This document shows, in pieces, positions 1 through 8,652 of a DNA stretch of 64,000 bases. The DNA is from CAYNRE01 sp964399535. Lineage in GTDB: Bacteria; Planctomycetota; Planctomycetia; Pirellulales; CAYNRE01. The position numbers were made by a program, and so were the translations under genes. The notes beneath the pieces are model-generated. The model saw nothing but the letters and a program-made list of their open reading frames with translations, had not been told where the DNA came from and did not search any database. How positions within the stretch are numbered: the stretch's first letter is position 1; each line of letters opens with the position of its first letter. The stretch lies in NCBI GenBank assembly GCA_964399535.1, contig CAYNRE010000070.1, positions 186,001 through 250,000 on the forward strand, given 5' to 3'.

Positions 1-22
1 AAATCATGCCGCCCCGCCCGCG

Positions 23-1030
23 TCAAGCCATGACCAGGTTGGCCACTTGCTCGGCCACGCCTATCCGGGCAATGGTGCCGCTGTTGAATTCCAGGAAGTC
101 GGACTCGATGCCGTCGGAGAAAATGACCCCGCCCGAGGGCATCAGCGATTCCACCAACAGCTTCTCTTCGTCCCTCAGTACGCCTGCGACCAGCTCGGCC
201 CGCGACTGTTTGCTCAGAAATGGCTCGCGCACCGCCCACAAAAGCCGCCGGTCGCTCCAGTCGAGCCTCTCGGGCTGAGTGACCGAGTGCCCCAGGTAGC
301 GTGATACGCCGGCCGTCATGTTGAAGACCGACGACATCCAGCCGGTCGACCCGGCGCCGGTCGATACTAGGATTCCGCTCGACGACTGCGGTTCCCGGTG
401 GCCCGAGCACTCGATCAAATACCGGGCCGAAACGTGGCTTGCCGCGCCCACGAAGAAGTCGTTAAAGGCCAGCATCCGCTGCCCATCACTCAACTCGGCT
501 TCTGCCAGGGTCACCGTTCGAAAGCGGTGTCTACCGCGCAGCACCCGGTCGGCAGCGTGGCCCACCTGGGAAACCTGAAACGGCAAGAGTACACCGTCGA
601 TCCGCCGAGGGTCGGGGTTCACGGCGATAATGGGCAGCCCGCTCACGTACTTGGCAGTATTGGCCACCAGGCCGTCTTGGCCCACCACTACCACCAGACA
701 GGCCCGGCGAAAATCATAGGTGGTCAGGTATTCGCGCGGCAGCAGCTTTACCGGCAAACCGAAATCGAGCTGGCGCTCGACCGTGGCGAGGGCCCGGCGA
801 TAGGCCGCATCTTCTTCTTTGTACTCGACGAAATCGGCGTCGCCGGTAGCCGGTCGCTGCTTGCCGCGGCGCTTCGTCGCCAGCACCGGCGCGGAGCCTT
901 GCCGCTCTTGCTCCGCGTCGTGAACCCGCGCGAGCAAAAAGCTGATCTGGCCCTCGGTTCCCCAGCGCGCTCGAAGACTTTCCAGTCGGGTCGACCGGGT
1001 GACCACAACGATGGATAGCGACTCGCGCAC
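23..1030 (-). CDS. NAD kinase-like protein (divergent)
   Basis: The 335-residue product resembles the ATP-NAD kinase / diacylglycerol-kinase-type fold. NAD kinases phosphorylate NAD to NADP in the cytoplasm. The usual GGDG motif is altered to GQDGL at about residues 117-121. The downstream stretch SSGILVSTGAGSTGW (about 216-230) matches the family's substrate and nucleotide loop, and LAFNDFFVG stands where the family has its conserved NE/ND motif. The start is a GTG, 4 bases after the stop of the SPFH gene, with AAGGGA in the end of that gene as ribosome binding site, so the two genes are translationally linked. The fold is fairly sure. NAD kinase activity is less sure because the first Gly of GGDG is kept but the second is Gln. 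Confidence 0.7.
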   Translation of the reverse strand: MRESLSIVVVTRSTRLESLRARWGTEGQISFLLARVHDAEQERQGSAPVLATKRRGKQRPATGDADFVEYKEEDAAYRRALATVERQLDFGLPVKLLPREYLTTYDFRRACLVVVVGQDGLVANTAKYVSGLPIIAVNPDPRRIDGVLLPFQVSQVGHAADRVLRGRHRFRTVTLAEAELSDGQRMLAFNDFFVGAASHVSARYLIECSGHREPQSSSGILVSTGAGSTGWMSSVFNMTAGVSRYLGHSVTQPERLDWSDRRLLWAVREPFLSKQSRAELVAGVLRDEEKLLVESLMPSGGVIFSDGIESDFLEFNSGTIARIGVAEQVANLVMA

Positions 1031-1034
1031 GGGG

Positions 1035-1997
1035 CTATCCCTTGTCGTTGCCGAGCAAGCTGTTGAGCAATTCGGGCGAGATGTTCAGGTTGCCAATCTT
1101 GTCGGCGCCGTCGGCCAGATCGCGGAACGCCAGGGCGATCATCATCTTGGGGTCGGCTCCGCCGCGGGCTGCCGCCACCAGGGTGCGCCAATCGACGTCC
1201 TTCAGCGGCGCCAGCGTGGCCTGCAGGGCATAAGCCCGCGAGTCGGCCTCCTTGCGGTCGTTTTCCACGCGCCGATCGACCAGCACTGCCTTGTGTTCTT
1301 CGATGGCGATCTCGGCCGCCATCTGCGTTTCGCGCACCTGCCGCTTTTTTTGCTCGACCGCGATCTCGGTCAGCAGCTCGTTCTCGCGGATGGCCCGTTC
1401 TTGTTCGACTGCGGCATTGCGGCGGGCGTAAATGGCCTCGTCCGCCTGGCGAAGCAACTCCTCGCGAGCCGTGGCCTGCAGGGCCTTGGCCATTTCGGGA
1501 TTCGGTTTGATCGAGAGAATTGAAAGGCCCAAGACTTCCACCCCCAGCATCGTGGCTTCAGTCGACGACGCCAGCCCGCGAGAGATTTCGGCAACCAGCC
1601 CGGCCGAACTGGTCAGCAGCTCGCGCAGCTGACATCGCTGGGTGTAGGCCCGGGCCAGGGTTTGGGCCGCATGAATCAGCCGGTCGCCCAGTTTGCTGGG
1701 ATCGTCGGAGTGATAGTCGCCTCGGTGGTTCACGCTGAAATCGAGCACCGCGGCAAGCTTTTTGGGGTCGCTGATGCGATAGGTAAGCTCGCCCTGGACC
1801 GCGGCTTCCTGGAAGTCGGCGGTCACTTCGTTGAAGACGAAGGGAACGTCGATGCTCGCCTGCGGGACCTGCACAATTTCGGCCCGAGGCGCGAAATACA
1901 GAAACGACAGGCCCGCCCCCTCGCGAACTACTTGGCCGTCGCGGTAGTGCAACACGTAGGTGGTCGGGCGAGCCTTGAGAAATCGAATTCCTAACAT
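1035..1997 (-). CDS. SPFH / band 7 domain protein
   Basis: A 320-residue protein with an N-terminal SPFH (stomatin/prohibitin/flotillin-like) domain over roughly residues 20-190. A long charged helical stretch rich in Glu, Arg and Gln (about 195-275) follows, predicted to be coiled coil, and then a short C-terminal domain. No transmembrane segment is obvious, so membrane attachment would be peripheral. SPFH proteins form oligomeric scaffolds at membranes. The ATG at 1997 is preferred because AGAGGA lies nine bases upstream; an in-frame GTG at 2033 has no such site. It overlaps nothing and is followed after 4 bases by the NAD-kinase-like gene, suggesting an operon. The substrate or partner is unknown. 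Confidence 0.75.
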   Translation of the reverse strand: MLGIRFLKARPTTYVLHYRDGQVVREGAGLSFLYFAPRAEIVQVPQASIDVPFVFNEVTADFQEAAVQGELTYRISDPKKLAAVLDFSVNHRGDYHSDDPSKLGDRLIHAAQTLARAYTQRCQLRELLTSSAGLVAEISRGLASSTEATMLGVEVLGLSILSIKPNPEMAKALQATAREELLRQADEAIYARRNAAVEQERAIRENELLTEIAVEQKKRQVRETQMAAEIAIEEHKAVLVDRRVENDRKEADSRAYALQATLAPLKDVDWRTLVAAARGGADPKMMIALAFRDLADGADKIGNLNISPELLNSLLGNDKG

Positions 1998-2228
1998 GCC
2001 CCTGGTTCCTCTGAAGGTATTCAAACCCGGCACGGCAGCCGAGCCGGCTTGCCACTAAAACTTAGCACATCCGGGCACGGCCGTGGCCGTTTTCGGGGTG
2101 GTAGCGGTTGAGCAGAAGGTCGGGCCTATCAACCCCGATCGCGCGATGGAAAAGCTTCGTGCGACAAGGCTTGTCTCGGGGGAGGAATCGCCGATGCTAT
2201 GGCAGCGGTCCCCACTTGGCGGCGCACG

Positions 2229-2687
2229 CTATTCTTGATCGGCAATTTCTCTTAACTGATTGTCGAGGTTGGTTAGTTGCGTGATTTCGTCGGAAATCCC
2301 CCGGCGGAAGGTGTCCGAAACATCGATCTTCGACTCAATCTCAGCCAGCCGGTTTGAGATACTTTTCAAGCTATCGCCTTTCGGGCCGAGTAAATCGCGA
2401 ACTCGTACTCGAACGTGTTTCAACTCGGAAGCGGCGGCCGCCGCGCTTGCCTTGGCGACTTCTAACTCGCCGCTGAGCACATCGTTCTGGCTCTCAAGTG
2501 CATCCAGCTTGGCCTGTAGCACCGCGGTCTCACTTGACTGCGGAACATCCATCGCGATCGCCGCGGCCGGCGCCGGGCGGCTGAGGTACCCTGCGGTTAG
2601 TCCGCCAGCCGCGGTCACCACGGCCACGAGCACGGCTTGCCAGGCGGCAATGCGGGCCACTTGCACATCTTTGTCGGCGCTGCTCAC
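2229..2687 (-). CDS. Small membrane-anchored coiled-coil protein
   Basis: I do not recognise a family. The 152-residue product has one hydrophobic segment at about residues 15-35 (alanine-, valine- and glycine-rich), then a long helical region with heptad-like spacing of Leu, Ile and Val (about 55-150), so it is probably a single-pass membrane protein with a cytoplasmic or periplasmic coiled coil. The start is placed at a GTG because AAAGGAG lies seven bases upstream. The same frame stays open further upstream, but there the translation is Arg-rich and the next gene overlaps it. It lies between the esterase gene and the SPFH gene on the same strand. Confidence 0.65.
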   Translation of the reverse strand: MSSADKDVQVARIAAWQAVLVAVVTAAGGLTAGYLSRPAPAAAIAMDVPQSSETAVLQAKLDALESQNDVLSGELEVAKASAAAAASELKHVRVRVRDLLGPKGDSLKSISNRLAEIESKIDVSDTFRRGISDEITQLTNLDNQLREIADQE

Positions 2688-2824
2688 TGCCCCACTCCTT
2701 TCTCTAGTCAGAAATGATCGTGATCTGCTAGAAGCACACGGTCGCTCATCAAGCGTGAGCGCCGCGCCCAGACCAGATTCGTCGTTGATCGTACGGCTAC
2801 GGCCGCCCGCCGGCCGCGCAATCG

Positions 2825-3787
2825 CTAGGGCGCGGCTGCTTCGCCATCGGCGGCGGCAGGTTCGCCCGCGGCAGCGTTGTCGGTGCCGCTTCCCGCTACG
2901 TGGTCGCGCCACAGCCAGCGCAGGCTCTCGGGCAAGATCGCGCCGCCGTGGCGGCCGTTGTGCCCTTCGGTGCCAAACTCGAAGCGGTAGTCGTACTTGG
3001 CAAACGCGAGCGCCGCCGCCATTTCCTGGTTGGCCAGCGGCCAGTTGCCGTGCTCGTTGTCCAGATCCTTCGCGCCCGCCTGCAGAAACACACGGATCGG
3101 TTTCGGAGGCGTCTTGCGGATCAGGGCGTGGTACACGTGCCCGCCGCGAATGTTCGTGAAGCTGCCCACGTGGCTGAGCACCTTGCTAAAGGCGTCGGGC
3201 CGCTCCCAGGCCACGGTCCAGGCACAAATGCCCCCCGAGCTAATGCCGCAGATGGCCCGATCTTCGGCCTTGTCGCTCAAGCGGTAGTCCTTCTGCACCT
3301 CGGGAATCATTTCCTCCATGAGGAAGCGGGCATATTGATCGCTGAGCGTGTCGTACTCAAAGCTGCGGTTGCTCACCGGCTTGCCGCCCGGTTCGCTGGC
3401 GGGAATTTCGCCCGGGTTGATGAACAGCCCGACGATCACCGGCAGCTGGCCGCGAGCGATCAGGTTGTCCATCACGATCGGCACGCGGAACTCGCGCCCG
3501 CGATCGACATACCAGCCGCCGTCTTGAAACACCATCAGCGCGGCGGGTTTCTCGGCCTGGTACTGAGCCGGAATGTAAATCCAATATTTCCGCACCGTGC
3601 CGGGAAAGATTTGGCTGGTCCACTGGCGCTCGATGACCTGGCCCTCGGGTACTCCGGGCTGGCGTTTGGCGTCGGGGCTGAGCTGGTAGTCGCCGGCCGG
3701 GGCGCCGCAGGGCGAGCTGGCCAGCAGGCAAGCGGCCAACGCCAGGCTCAGGCCTTGCCGCCGGGGGATGAGAACGGAAGTGGTCAT
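2825..3787 (-). CDS. Secreted esterase of the enterochelin esterase / esterase D type
   Basis: The 320-residue product starts with a signal peptide (about residues 1-31, hydrophobic core LSLALAACLLASSP). It continues with an alpha/beta-hydrolase domain of the Esterase D / Fes type. The nucleophile motif G-I-S-S-G-G places the catalytic serine at about residue 183, and the histidine is probably in the EGHNGRHGG stretch near residue 290. The last 20 residues are Ala/Glu-rich and probably disordered. The start ATG is supported by AAAGGGA upstream. It lies 74 bases downstream of the sulfatase gene on the same strand, so the two may act on the same extracellular polysaccharide, for example removing ester groups; that role is inference. 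Confidence 0.8.
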   Translation of the reverse strand: MTTSVLIPRRQGLSLALAACLLASSPCGAPAGDYQLSPDAKRQPGVPEGQVIERQWTSQIFPGTVRKYWIYIPAQYQAEKPAALMVFQDGGWYVDRGREFRVPIVMDNLIARGQLPVIVGLFINPGEIPASEPGGKPVSNRSFEYDTLSDQYARFLMEEMIPEVQKDYRLSDKAEDRAICGISSGGICAWTVAWERPDAFSKVLSHVGSFTNIRGGHVYHALIRKTPPKPIRVFLQAGAKDLDNEHGNWPLANQEMAAALAFAKYDYRFEFGTEGHNGRHGGAILPESLRWLWRDHVAGSGTDNAAAGEPAAADGEAAAP

Positions 3788-3861
3788 TTCCCAGGGGTCC
3801 CTTTGCGAGTCGAGATCGAAGAAAACGCCTGCAGTTTTCGCGCGGCTGCGAGCCGGGGAAG

Positions 3862-5349
3862 CTATTCTCCGGCCAACAGCGGGAACAACGTCGACGGTAC
3901 ATGCTGCGCGTCGAGCTGCCGGTTCAAATCCGCCAGCCGCTCGGGCTGGCTCGCGGCCAGGTCGGTGGTTTCGTTGGGGTCTTGAGCCAGGTGGTACAGC
4001 TCGGTCTTGGGGGTCTGGCCGGCGGGCACGCGCCGGGTTTGCTGGCGAACCGCTTTCCAGTCGCCGACCCACAGGGCTTGCTGCCCCCCTTCGCTGGGAA
4101 TTTCGCGATATAAGAACGGCCGCGGCGGCTGCTCGTTACCGAGCAAGGTGGGCACTAGCGAGATTCCGTCGATAGCGGCGGGAACTTGCTCAGACTGGCC
4201 CGCCATTTCCAGCAAGGTGGGCATCCAGTCTTCAAAGCCCGAGACGCGGTCGCTGACGGTTCCGGGCGCGACGTGCCCCGGCCAGCGCACCACCAGCGGA
4301 ACCCGCACGCCGCCTTCGTAGAGCGAACCCTTTCGCCCCCGCAGGTCGCCGGCCGAGCGGAAGAAATCGGTATCGACACCCCCCAGACCGCTCACGGCGG
4401 GGCCGTTGTCGGAGCTGAACACCACGACCGTGTTATCCGCCAGCTTCAGTTCCTCGAGCAATGCGAGCAACCGGCCCACATGGCGATCGAGCTGCGAAAC
4501 CATCGCGGCATAACAGGCCCGCGGCTGGCGCTGCGGCAAATAGCGCCGATCGCCGGTGTAGGGGGTCTCGTGGAACTCTTGGGCGTACTCGGCAATGGCC
4601 TCGGGCGGAGCCTGGAGGGCCAGGTGCGGAATGGTCGAGGGCACGAACAACCAGAACGGTTTCTCGGCGTGCTGGCGTATGAATCGCAGGGCCTGGTCCA
4701 CGATCAGGTCAGGGGCGTAGTCGGGCCCCAGATACTTCCGGTAGCTGGCTGGGTCGCTGGGATCGGCGCCAGGGGGCAACTGTTGGTGCGCTGAAAACTC
4801 GGGGTTGGCCAGCGGAACCTTTTGGTCGTTATTCCAAAGATGCGAGGGAAAAAAATTGTGGGCCACGCCCTGGCAGTTGTAGCCGAAGAACTGGTCCACA
4901 CCCTGCCGGTGCGGCGCCCCCGTGGTATCGGGCGCGCCGAGCCCCCACTTGCCGAACCCGCCCGTGGCGTACCCGGCGGCGCGCAATAGTTCGGGCACCA
5001 ACACGGCCTCGTCGGGCAGGGGGTATTGGCCCGGTTGGTCCTTGATGTAGTAGCGGTTATCGCGAATGAAGGCGTGGCCCGGGTGGTAGCCGGTCATGAG
5101 CACGCAGCGCGAGGGCGCGCACACGGCGTTGCCACTGTAGTGGCGCGTGAAGCGCATTCCCTCGCGGGCCAGGCGGTCGATATTCGGAGTGCGGATGTGC
5201 TGCTGGCCATAACAGCCCAAATCGCCCCAGCCCAGATCGTCGGCCAGGATGAACACGAAATTGGGGGGCCGGGGGGCGTCGGCGGCGGGGCAGGGGAGGG
5301 CGGCCGCCAGAGCGATGCCCACCGCGAAGACCCAACCGGCAGCGGGCAT
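3862..5349 (-). CDS. Secreted sulfatase (arylsulfatase family)
   Basis: A 495-residue sulfatase that hydrolyses sulfate esters in the periplasm or outside the cell. It has a signal peptide (about 1-23), then the typical N-terminus PNFVFILADDLGWGDLG with metal ligands Asp37 and Asp38. The formylglycine motif C-A-P-S-R begins at Cys77, so an anaerobic or FGE-type maturase is needed elsewhere. Further family motifs include GKWGLG and FSSDNGP. Length is normal for the family. The ATG at 5349 gives a clean signal peptide; the frame continues upstream but the translation there looks non-coding. Planctomycetes carry many such sulfatases. The substrate cannot be told from sequence. Confidence 0.9.
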   Translation of the reverse strand: MPAAGWVFAVGIALAAALPCPAADAPRPPNFVFILADDLGWGDLGCYGQQHIRTPNIDRLAREGMRFTRHYSGNAVCAPSRCVLMTGYHPGHAFIRDNRYYIKDQPGQYPLPDEAVLVPELLRAAGYATGGFGKWGLGAPDTTGAPHRQGVDQFFGYNCQGVAHNFFPSHLWNNDQKVPLANPEFSAHQQLPPGADPSDPASYRKYLGPDYAPDLIVDQALRFIRQHAEKPFWLFVPSTIPHLALQAPPEAIAEYAQEFHETPYTGDRRYLPQRQPRACYAAMVSQLDRHVGRLLALLEELKLADNTVVVFSSDNGPAVSGLGGVDTDFFRSAGDLRGRKGSLYEGGVRVPLVVRWPGHVAPGTVSDRVSGFEDWMPTLLEMAGQSEQVPAAIDGISLVPTLLGNEQPPRPFLYREIPSEGGQQALWVGDWKAVRQQTRRVPAGQTPKTELYHLAQDPNETTDLAASQPERLADLNRQLDAQHVPSTLFPLLAGE

Positions 5350-5741
5350 TCGCCTTGCTCCACCTGGCACCCGCAGGCGGGTTCGCCCAGCCGACCAGCC
5401 GGCCACCACTTTAATCGTGGTGGCAAGGTACCCGCACAGGCGATGCTGAAGCAGCATGACCACCCCCCTGAGTCGTTTCCAGTGGCCGACACCCCCCCGG
5501 CCCAAGGCCGTGAGCCGGCCGGCTGGGCACAGTTCAACACCCCTGGGACGAGAAAGCAAGCTGCAGCAATGCCCTTCGCCCTGGGCTGAAAAGACGGCCC
5601 AGGCGGGGATGGGGCCCCAGGCAGGGGCAGCCGCGCCGGTCGATGATCGTCGCCGAGATGCCGCCTCGATCTGCGGCTTCGACCTGCCGCCTGGATCCGT
5701 GCCGCCCAAGCGCCTAGTCGAAGCTCCGCATCGCGCGGTGG
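5350..5741. other. 392-bp gap between sulfatase and phoD-like gene
   Basis: No convincing gene. Reading frames are open on both strands, as expected at this GC content, but the translations look compositionally random. One perfect 8-bp hairpin lies at 5402-5424, within the 5' leader of the sulfatase gene (listed separately). Confidence 0.6.
5402..5424 (-). promoter_or_regulatory. Hairpin in the leader of the sulfatase gene
   Basis: The arms GCCACCAC (5402-5409) and GTGGTGGC (5417-5424) are perfectly complementary, with a 7-base AT-rich loop. The structure sits about 55 bases upstream of the sulfatase start. It could be an operator palindrome or an RNA hairpin in the leader; there is no T tract, so a terminator is less likely. 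Confidence 0.35.
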
Positions 5742-7319
5742 CTAAACCCGCACGGCGCCGGCGTGACCGCTCTGGACCACGAACGAGGCGCGCGTCTCGA
5801 GCGGGGCCCCCGGCCGATCGACATAGGGCACGGCCTGGTAATCGGCCCGGCATTGGGCCGCCGTGAGCGTGCAGCGCACGTACCCGCGTTCGTTCGAGTG
5901 AAACTTGACAAACGGATTGCCGTCGACCGCTTTCTGCCGTTCAGGTGTGAGCGGACCACCGTTTCCGGCCGACGAAATCGAGGTGCCCACGAACTCCGTG
6001 GCGACGGGCGGAGCGTCGACCTGGTCGAAGTCGACCAGCAAGTTGTTGCACCAGTTGCTGTGAATATCGCCGGTAAGCACCAGCGGGTTGGCGACTCGGC
6101 GATCGGCCAGGAACTGGAGCAGCCGCCGCCGGGCAACGTCGTAGCCCGACCATTGATCCATTGAGTATCGGCCTTCGCCGCCGGGATCGAAGTTGACGCG
6201 GGCCATCATTATCTGTTGTGCCAACACGTTCCAGCGACAGGGAGACTGGATCAGCCCCCGGCACAGCCAGTTCTCCTGGCGTTCGCCCAAGAGCGTGGCG
6301 GCCGGATCGAGCGCCCCCTCTTTGAGCGGTTTGGCGCCGTCGCCGTTGGGCTGGTCGGTGCGGTACTGGCGCGTATCGAGCAGGTTGAACTCGGCCAATT
6401 GCCCGAAGCGCAGCCGGCGATACAACCGCAGGTGGGGCCCGGTGGGCACGGTCGCGTGGCGTAGCGGCATGTGCTCGTAATAGGCCTGATAGGCGTTGGT
6501 TCGCCGGGCCCGGAATTCGGCCGGGTCAACGTCTGACTCCTCGGAAATCAGCGTCGCATAGTTGTTGTCGAACTCATGATCGTCCCAGGTTACGGCCCAG
6601 GGGAAGCGAGCATGGGCGGCTTGCAGATGAGCGTCGGTCTTGTACAGCGCATGGCGAATGCGGTAATCGTCGAGCGAACGAATTTCGTCTCCCGTGTGTT
6701 CCCGAACCTGGCCGGTTCGGGTAGCGCCTTCGTAAATGTAGTCGCCCAGGTGCAGCACCAGGTCCAGTTCTTCCCGGGCCATGTGCTCGTAGGCGGTGTA
6801 CAGGCCCGTCTCGTAGTGTTGGCACGAGGCAAAGGCAAAGCGAAGCTGCTCGGGAGCCGAGCGCGGGGCAGGCATCGTTCGGCCGCGCCCCACCGGGCTC
6901 GTGTCGGACCCGACGTGGAAGCGGTACCAGTACCAGCGGTCGGGTTCGAGCCCCTTTACCTCGACGTGAACGCTGTGGGCCAACTGCGGCACCGCCACCG
7001 ATTCACCGCGGCGAACGATCTTCGTGAACCCCTCGTCCTCGGCCACTTCCCAGGGTACGGCCACCACGTCGGCCAGGGGCATCCCGCCTCCGGCCTCCAG
7101 CGGCTTGGGGGCCAAGCGGGTCCAGATCACCAGGCTGGTTTCATTGGGGTCGCCGCTGGCCACGCCGAGCGAGAACGGATTGCCCTGCAGCGAGGGGCGC
7201 TTCACCACCAATTCGTCGCCGCACCAACCGCGCGAAGCAAAGAGCAAGCTCGAAGTGCTGGCCGCCAAGAACCCACGACGAGGTACGACTGCCCCCAGAA
7301 CAAAACCAGGCTTGCTCAT
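5742..7319 (-). CDS. phoD: PhoD-type alkaline phosphatase / phosphodiesterase
   Basis: A 525-residue PhoD-family metallophosphatase, an extracytoplasmic enzyme that releases phosphate from phosphodiesters or monoesters using Ca and Fe. The N-terminus carries a twin-arginine-type signal with RRGFLAAS at residues 14-21, fitting Tat export of a cofactor-loaded enzyme. Family features follow in order: the N-terminal beta domain starting NPFSLGVASGDP, then FAFASCQHYETG, LHLGDYIYEG, VTWDDHEFDNN and LVLTGDIHSNW, which hold the metal ligands. The ATG is chosen because GGAGG lies just upstream; the frame extends further without coding character. It lies upstream of the sulfatase and esterase genes on the same strand. 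Confidence 0.9.
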   Translation of the reverse strand: MSKPGFVLGAVVPRRGFLAASTSSLLFASRGWCGDELVVKRPSLQGNPFSLGVASGDPNETSLVIWTRLAPKPLEAGGGMPLADVVAVPWEVAEDEGFTKIVRRGESVAVPQLAHSVHVEVKGLEPDRWYWYRFHVGSDTSPVGRGRTMPAPRSAPEQLRFAFASCQHYETGLYTAYEHMAREELDLVLHLGDYIYEGATRTGQVREHTGDEIRSLDDYRIRHALYKTDAHLQAAHARFPWAVTWDDHEFDNNYATLISEESDVDPAEFRARRTNAYQAYYEHMPLRHATVPTGPHLRLYRRLRFGQLAEFNLLDTRQYRTDQPNGDGAKPLKEGALDPAATLLGERQENWLCRGLIQSPCRWNVLAQQIMMARVNFDPGGEGRYSMDQWSGYDVARRRLLQFLADRRVANPLVLTGDIHSNWCNNLLVDFDQVDAPPVATEFVGTSISSAGNGGPLTPERQKAVDGNPFVKFHSNERGYVRCTLTAAQCRADYQAVPYVDRPGAPLETRASFVVQSGHAGAVRV

Positions 7320-7541
7320 GCTTTCCTCCGCGCACTTCCAGTTCAGTCGACAGGTTGACGCCACCACCGCACCGCGACAGCATAGTAGCAGACTCGCCGG
7401 ACTCAAACCGCCAGGTGCCAGCGCGCGCGATCTTTTCATCCGAGATTCACATCCGCTTCCCCCAGGCCCGGGTTCGCTCCCGATGCCTAGACGGTGTGCG
7501 GAATCGAGGCGCGCGGCCGGCCAAGCCGAGAAAGCCAAACC

Positions 7542-8555
7542 ATGACTCGACCTTGCCTGGCCCGATTCCTCGTCACGCAAGGCGCGGCGGGTGACTTGGC
7601 CGCGCCGCTCGCGCTGATCGCGCTGATCGCCTGCGGCGCGGTGGGCCGGGCCGACGACCCCGCCCACCCGCCGGCTTCCCCCGAGCGCATCGCCGCGGAA
7701 CATTTGCCGAACCCGATTCGGATTCATCCCCGGGTTATCTCGGGAGGGCTGCCCGAGGGAGAGGCCGCCTTCGCCGAACTACGGGCCCTGGGGATCAAGA
7801 CGATTATCAGTGTCGACGGCGCCCGGCCCGATGTGGAACGGGCGCGCCGCTACGGACTGCGCTATGTGCACCTGCCCCACGGGTACGACGGCGTACCGCC
7901 CGAGCGCGGCCAGCAACTGGCCAAGGCGGTGCTGGAACTCGAGGGGCCGGTTTACATTCACTGCCACCACGGCAAGCACCGCAGCCCGGCCGCGGCCGCC
8001 GTGGCCTGTATCGACGCCGGTTTGCTGCCCGCCAGCTTAGGCCCCAGCATTCTCAAGCTGGCCGGCACGGGGACGAACTACCGCGGCCTGTTTCGCTCGG
8101 TCGACGCCGCACGGCCCGTGCCCCGCGAGCAACTCGACGCCCTACCGGCCGACTTCCCCGAAGTGGCCGCAACGCCCCCCATGGCCGAGGCCATGGTAAC
8201 CATCGAACACATTTTCGATCGGCTCAAGCAATTGTCGGCGGCCGACTGGCGCACGCCCCCCGGCCAACCGGGGCTCGAGGCCCTGCACGAGGCGCTGCTC
8301 ATTCGCGAGCAGTTCACCGAGTTGCAGCGGCTGGCCGAGTTCGCCGATCGCCCGACCGAGTTCCAAGAGCTGACGCGCCAGAGCGAAGCGGCAGGACTGG
8401 CCCTGGAAGCGGCGCTCGAAGCCTGGCGAGATTCTGGCAGGAAGAGCCCGGCGCCCGCCGCAGTGCAAGCGGCGTTCCAAGCGCTGGGCGCGGGCTGCGC
8501 CGCCTGCCACCAGAAATTCCGCGACGTACCCGGCGACCTGCCTTCCGGCAATTAG
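7542..8555 (+). CDS. Secreted CX5R (dual-specificity-like) phosphatase fused to a CxxCH cytochrome-like domain
   Basis: The 337-residue product has a hydrophobic export signal (about 15-38) and then a tyrosine/dual-specificity-phosphatase-like domain with the active-site loop C-H-H-G-K-H-R at residues 141-147. A helical C-terminal region ends with C-A-A-C-H at 319-323, the haem c attachment signature, followed by QKFRD. That arrangement, with the haem motif near the end of a helical domain, resembles cytochrome c-prime. The phosphatase domain resembles the short bacterial family in which an N-terminal IRGGLP-like motif (here VISGGLPEG) precedes the catalytic loop. The ATG at 7542 gives the signal peptide; an upstream GTG at 7494 is less likely. 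The combination of a phosphatase with a haem-binding domain is unusual. Confidence 0.75.
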   Translation: MTRPCLARFLVTQGAAGDLAAPLALIALIACGAVGRADDPAHPPASPERIAAEHLPNPIRIHPRVISGGLPEGEAAFAELRALGIKTIISVDGARPDVERARRYGLRYVHLPHGYDGVPPERGQQLAKAVLELEGPVYIHCHHGKHRSPAAAAVACIDAGLLPASLGPSILKLAGTGTNYRGLFRSVDAARPVPREQLDALPADFPEVAATPPMAEAMVTIEHIFDRLKQLSAADWRTPPGQPGLEALHEALLIREQFTELQRLAEFADRPTEFQELTRQSEAAGLALEAALEAWRDSGRKSPAPAAVQAAFQALGAGCAACHQKFRDVPGDLPSGN

Positions 8556-8652
8556 CCCGCTCCGGGCCGTCCGCCTTGCCGGGCGACCGAGCCTTTTTCG
8601 GCGAAGCCCCGACAACGGCAGCGCCGTGCGCGACAGCAGGCAGCTCTGCCCC

